Source: Campylobacterales bacterium
GTDB taxonomy: Bacteria; Campylobacterota; Campylobacteria; Campylobacterales; QNZT01
Length of the DNA: 5,798 bases
Reading direction: 5' to 3'
Assembly: GCA_027080605.1 (NCBI GenBank)
Contig: JALWRO010000147.1
Coordinates: 1 to 5,798, forward strand
The translations under genes and the position numbers were made by a program. The notes below the pieces were generated by a model. It was not told the DNA's origin. It saw only the letters and a list, made by a program, of their open reading frames with translations, and did no database searches. Shown here piece after piece: positions 4,651 through 5,798 of this stretch (position 1 is the stretch's first letter; each line of letters begins with the position of its first letter).

Positions 4651-5798
4651 TTAACTTATTTGCCCTCCGCCCAGTTTTATATTGATCCATTCCGGATCAA
4701 AAGCAGTCGGGTCAAAATCCTCGTCTACGTAATATTCGTTCAACGTTGCCTGATCGCCCTCTTTGTATGCCTGAACTATCGTATTATGGACATAAATACC
4801 ACCTATGTCTTCCAGCGGACCACGTCCTTTTCCCTTAATACATTTTGGATAAAACACACCCTCTTCCTTTTCTGAAATAGCCTCAAGTTTTATCTCATGT
4901 TCCCAGTCGTCTCCAAAGTCATATGTATAAGTTATCTTATCACCCACTTCTTGTAAATCATGCGAAACTAAAAATCTGTTCTCATCCTCCACTGCAAAAT
5001 CATCCATAAAATCATCCTGAAATTCCATGTCCGTATCCGTATATCTTCTGCCGTTTGCTTCAAATTCATGCATATGCGCATCGTGCCATTCAAAAATATC
5101 CTGAATCACTATATGTAAACCTCGGTAAGTCATATTGTCTTCCACCAAAACCCTTCTCCAGACAGGCGGTTTTGCCCCTTTGATGCTGATTTTCAACTGA
5201 TATATTTTCGTTTTTTTATCTATAAAAGGAAGCGTTGTACTCACCTCCTGACGCTTTCTTAACGAGACATACTCATTTAACAACATCTCTTTTGCATTTT
5301 GCCCCAGTTCTACACCCGTAACACCTATCAAGCCATCGTAAATAATCCTTCCTTTAAACGGCAGCAATAGCATAGAAAGCATCCTTTCTTGCACAGAAAT
5401 CCCATAAACAGGATCGTACAAATCATATACATAATAGTAATTTTCACCCTCAGTATCCCATGCCAAAGCCCCAAACGGCATCTCTTCGTAAATCATGAAC
5501 TTATCACGCTTCAACCGGTAATGCTTCCACTCCTGCAAAATCTTCTGATTCGCTTTACTCACCCGACTGGATGCGATAAAATCATCTACCAACCTCTCAA
5601 AATTCAACAGCAAAAAATTTCTCAGTGTAAGGTAATAGTTGTCTTCCATAACTATTTCAGCTTTAAAATTGTATATGCCCTCTTTGTTTTTTTCATATAC
5701 TTTTTGATGCTTTTTACCTGTCATTTCACAAAATTGTTTGCTTGTAAAATCTATCAGTCTCGTCCATATAGCATAAAAATCATTGATCTCTTTTTCAC
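4651..5798 (-). CDS. pRiA4b ORF-3-like family protein, 5' end beyond the window
   Basis: The ATG at 5724 would give 357 residues, but the frame stays open for 24 more codons to the right edge. Those codons read like protein (INDFYAIWTRLIDFTSKQF), matching the start I expect for this family (FY-x-LW-x-LLDYVN-like). The ATG at 5724 also lacks a ribosome binding site. The true start therefore lies outside. Numbered from that Met, about 1-155 is an N-terminal module containing LLLPFKGRIIYDGLIG (about 115-130), which often precedes this domain. Residues about 170-345 form the PRiA4_ORF3 domain (PF07929): YQLKISIKGAKPPVWRRV, the FEWHDAHMHEF segment, TYTYDFGDDWEHEIKLE, and a KCIKGKGRGPLEDIGG motif near its end. 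The family has no established biochemical function; members occur on plasmids, near mobile elements and on chromosomes. No membrane segment or signal peptide is seen, so it is probably cytoplasmic. It appears more AT-rich than the sugar transferase gene next to it. Confidence 0.88.
   Translation of the reverse strand, partial: EKEINDFYAIWTRLIDFTSKQFCEMTGKKHQKVYEKNKEGIYNFKAEIVMEDNYYLTLRNFLLLNFERLVDDFIASSRVSKANQKILQEWKHYRLKRDKFMIYEEMPFGALAWDTEGENYYYVYDLYDPVYGISVQERMLSMLLLPFKGRIIYDGLIGVTGVELGQNAKEMLLNEYVSLRKRQEVSTTLPFIDKKTKIYQLKISIKGAKPPVWRRVLVEDNMTYRGLHIVIQDIFEWHDAHMHEFEANGRRYTDTDMEFQDDFMDDFAVEDENRFLVSHDLQEVGDKITYTYDFGDDWEHEIKLEAISEKEEGVFYPKCIKGKGRGPLEDIGGIYVHNTIVQAYKEGDQATLNEYYVDEDFDPTAFDPEWINIKLGGGQIS

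Noticed and set aside
4651..5798. pRiA4b ORF-3-like gene as a sign of an insertion sequence
   Set aside because: Although members are sometimes named for mobile elements, no transposase, terminal inverted repeats or target duplications are visible in the window.

Overview
The window most likely comes from a mesophilic Campylobacterota (epsilonproteobacterial) chromosome, something like Sulfurovum, Sulfurimonas or Sulfuricurvum. This rests on two observations. The left edge carries the first 15 codons of what looks like an ATP-citrate lyase ATP-grasp subunit, the signature enzyme of the reductive TCA cycle used by these chemolithoautotrophs. The upstream regions also have good or extended -10 boxes without a clear -35, as is common in this group. 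The genus is inference; no marker gene is complete here.

Every supported gene lies on the minus strand, so transcription runs right to left. In transcription order: (1) a 5'-truncated pRiA4b ORF-3-like protein whose frame stays open to the right edge (4651-5798); (2) a polyprenyl-phosphate sugar phosphotransferase of the WbaP/exopolysaccharide type, starting at a GTG (3225-4583); (3) a Fic/DUF4172 family AMPylase-like protein with an N-terminal inhibitory motif and a C-terminal winged helix (1983-3134); (4) a TrpG/PabA class-I glutamine amidotransferase (1319-1888); (5) a GT39-like multi-membrane-span glycosyltransferase overlapping it by 4 bases (135-1322); (6) the start of the putative ATP-citrate lyase gene (1-46). 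Gaps between genes are 67-94 bases, there is no gene-free stretch above 300 bases, and I see no RNA gene, CRISPR array or insertion sequence.

Functionally the window mixes housekeeping and accessory genes. The amidotransferase feeds anthranilate or aminodeoxychorismate synthesis, the lyase feeds carbon fixation, and the phosphoglycosyl transferase and GT39 protein belong to envelope glycan assembly. The Fic protein and the pRiA4b-like protein look like accessory genes between them, and both appear more AT-rich than the envelope and amidotransferase genes by eye. I see no clearly new multi-gene system. The points most worth a second look are the twin palindromic repeats around the fic promoter, the A9/T9 tract early in the sugar transferase gene, the helically phased repeats upstream of trpG/pabA, the start-stop coupling of a glycosyltransferase to an amidotransferase, and the altered acidic motif in the GT39 protein.
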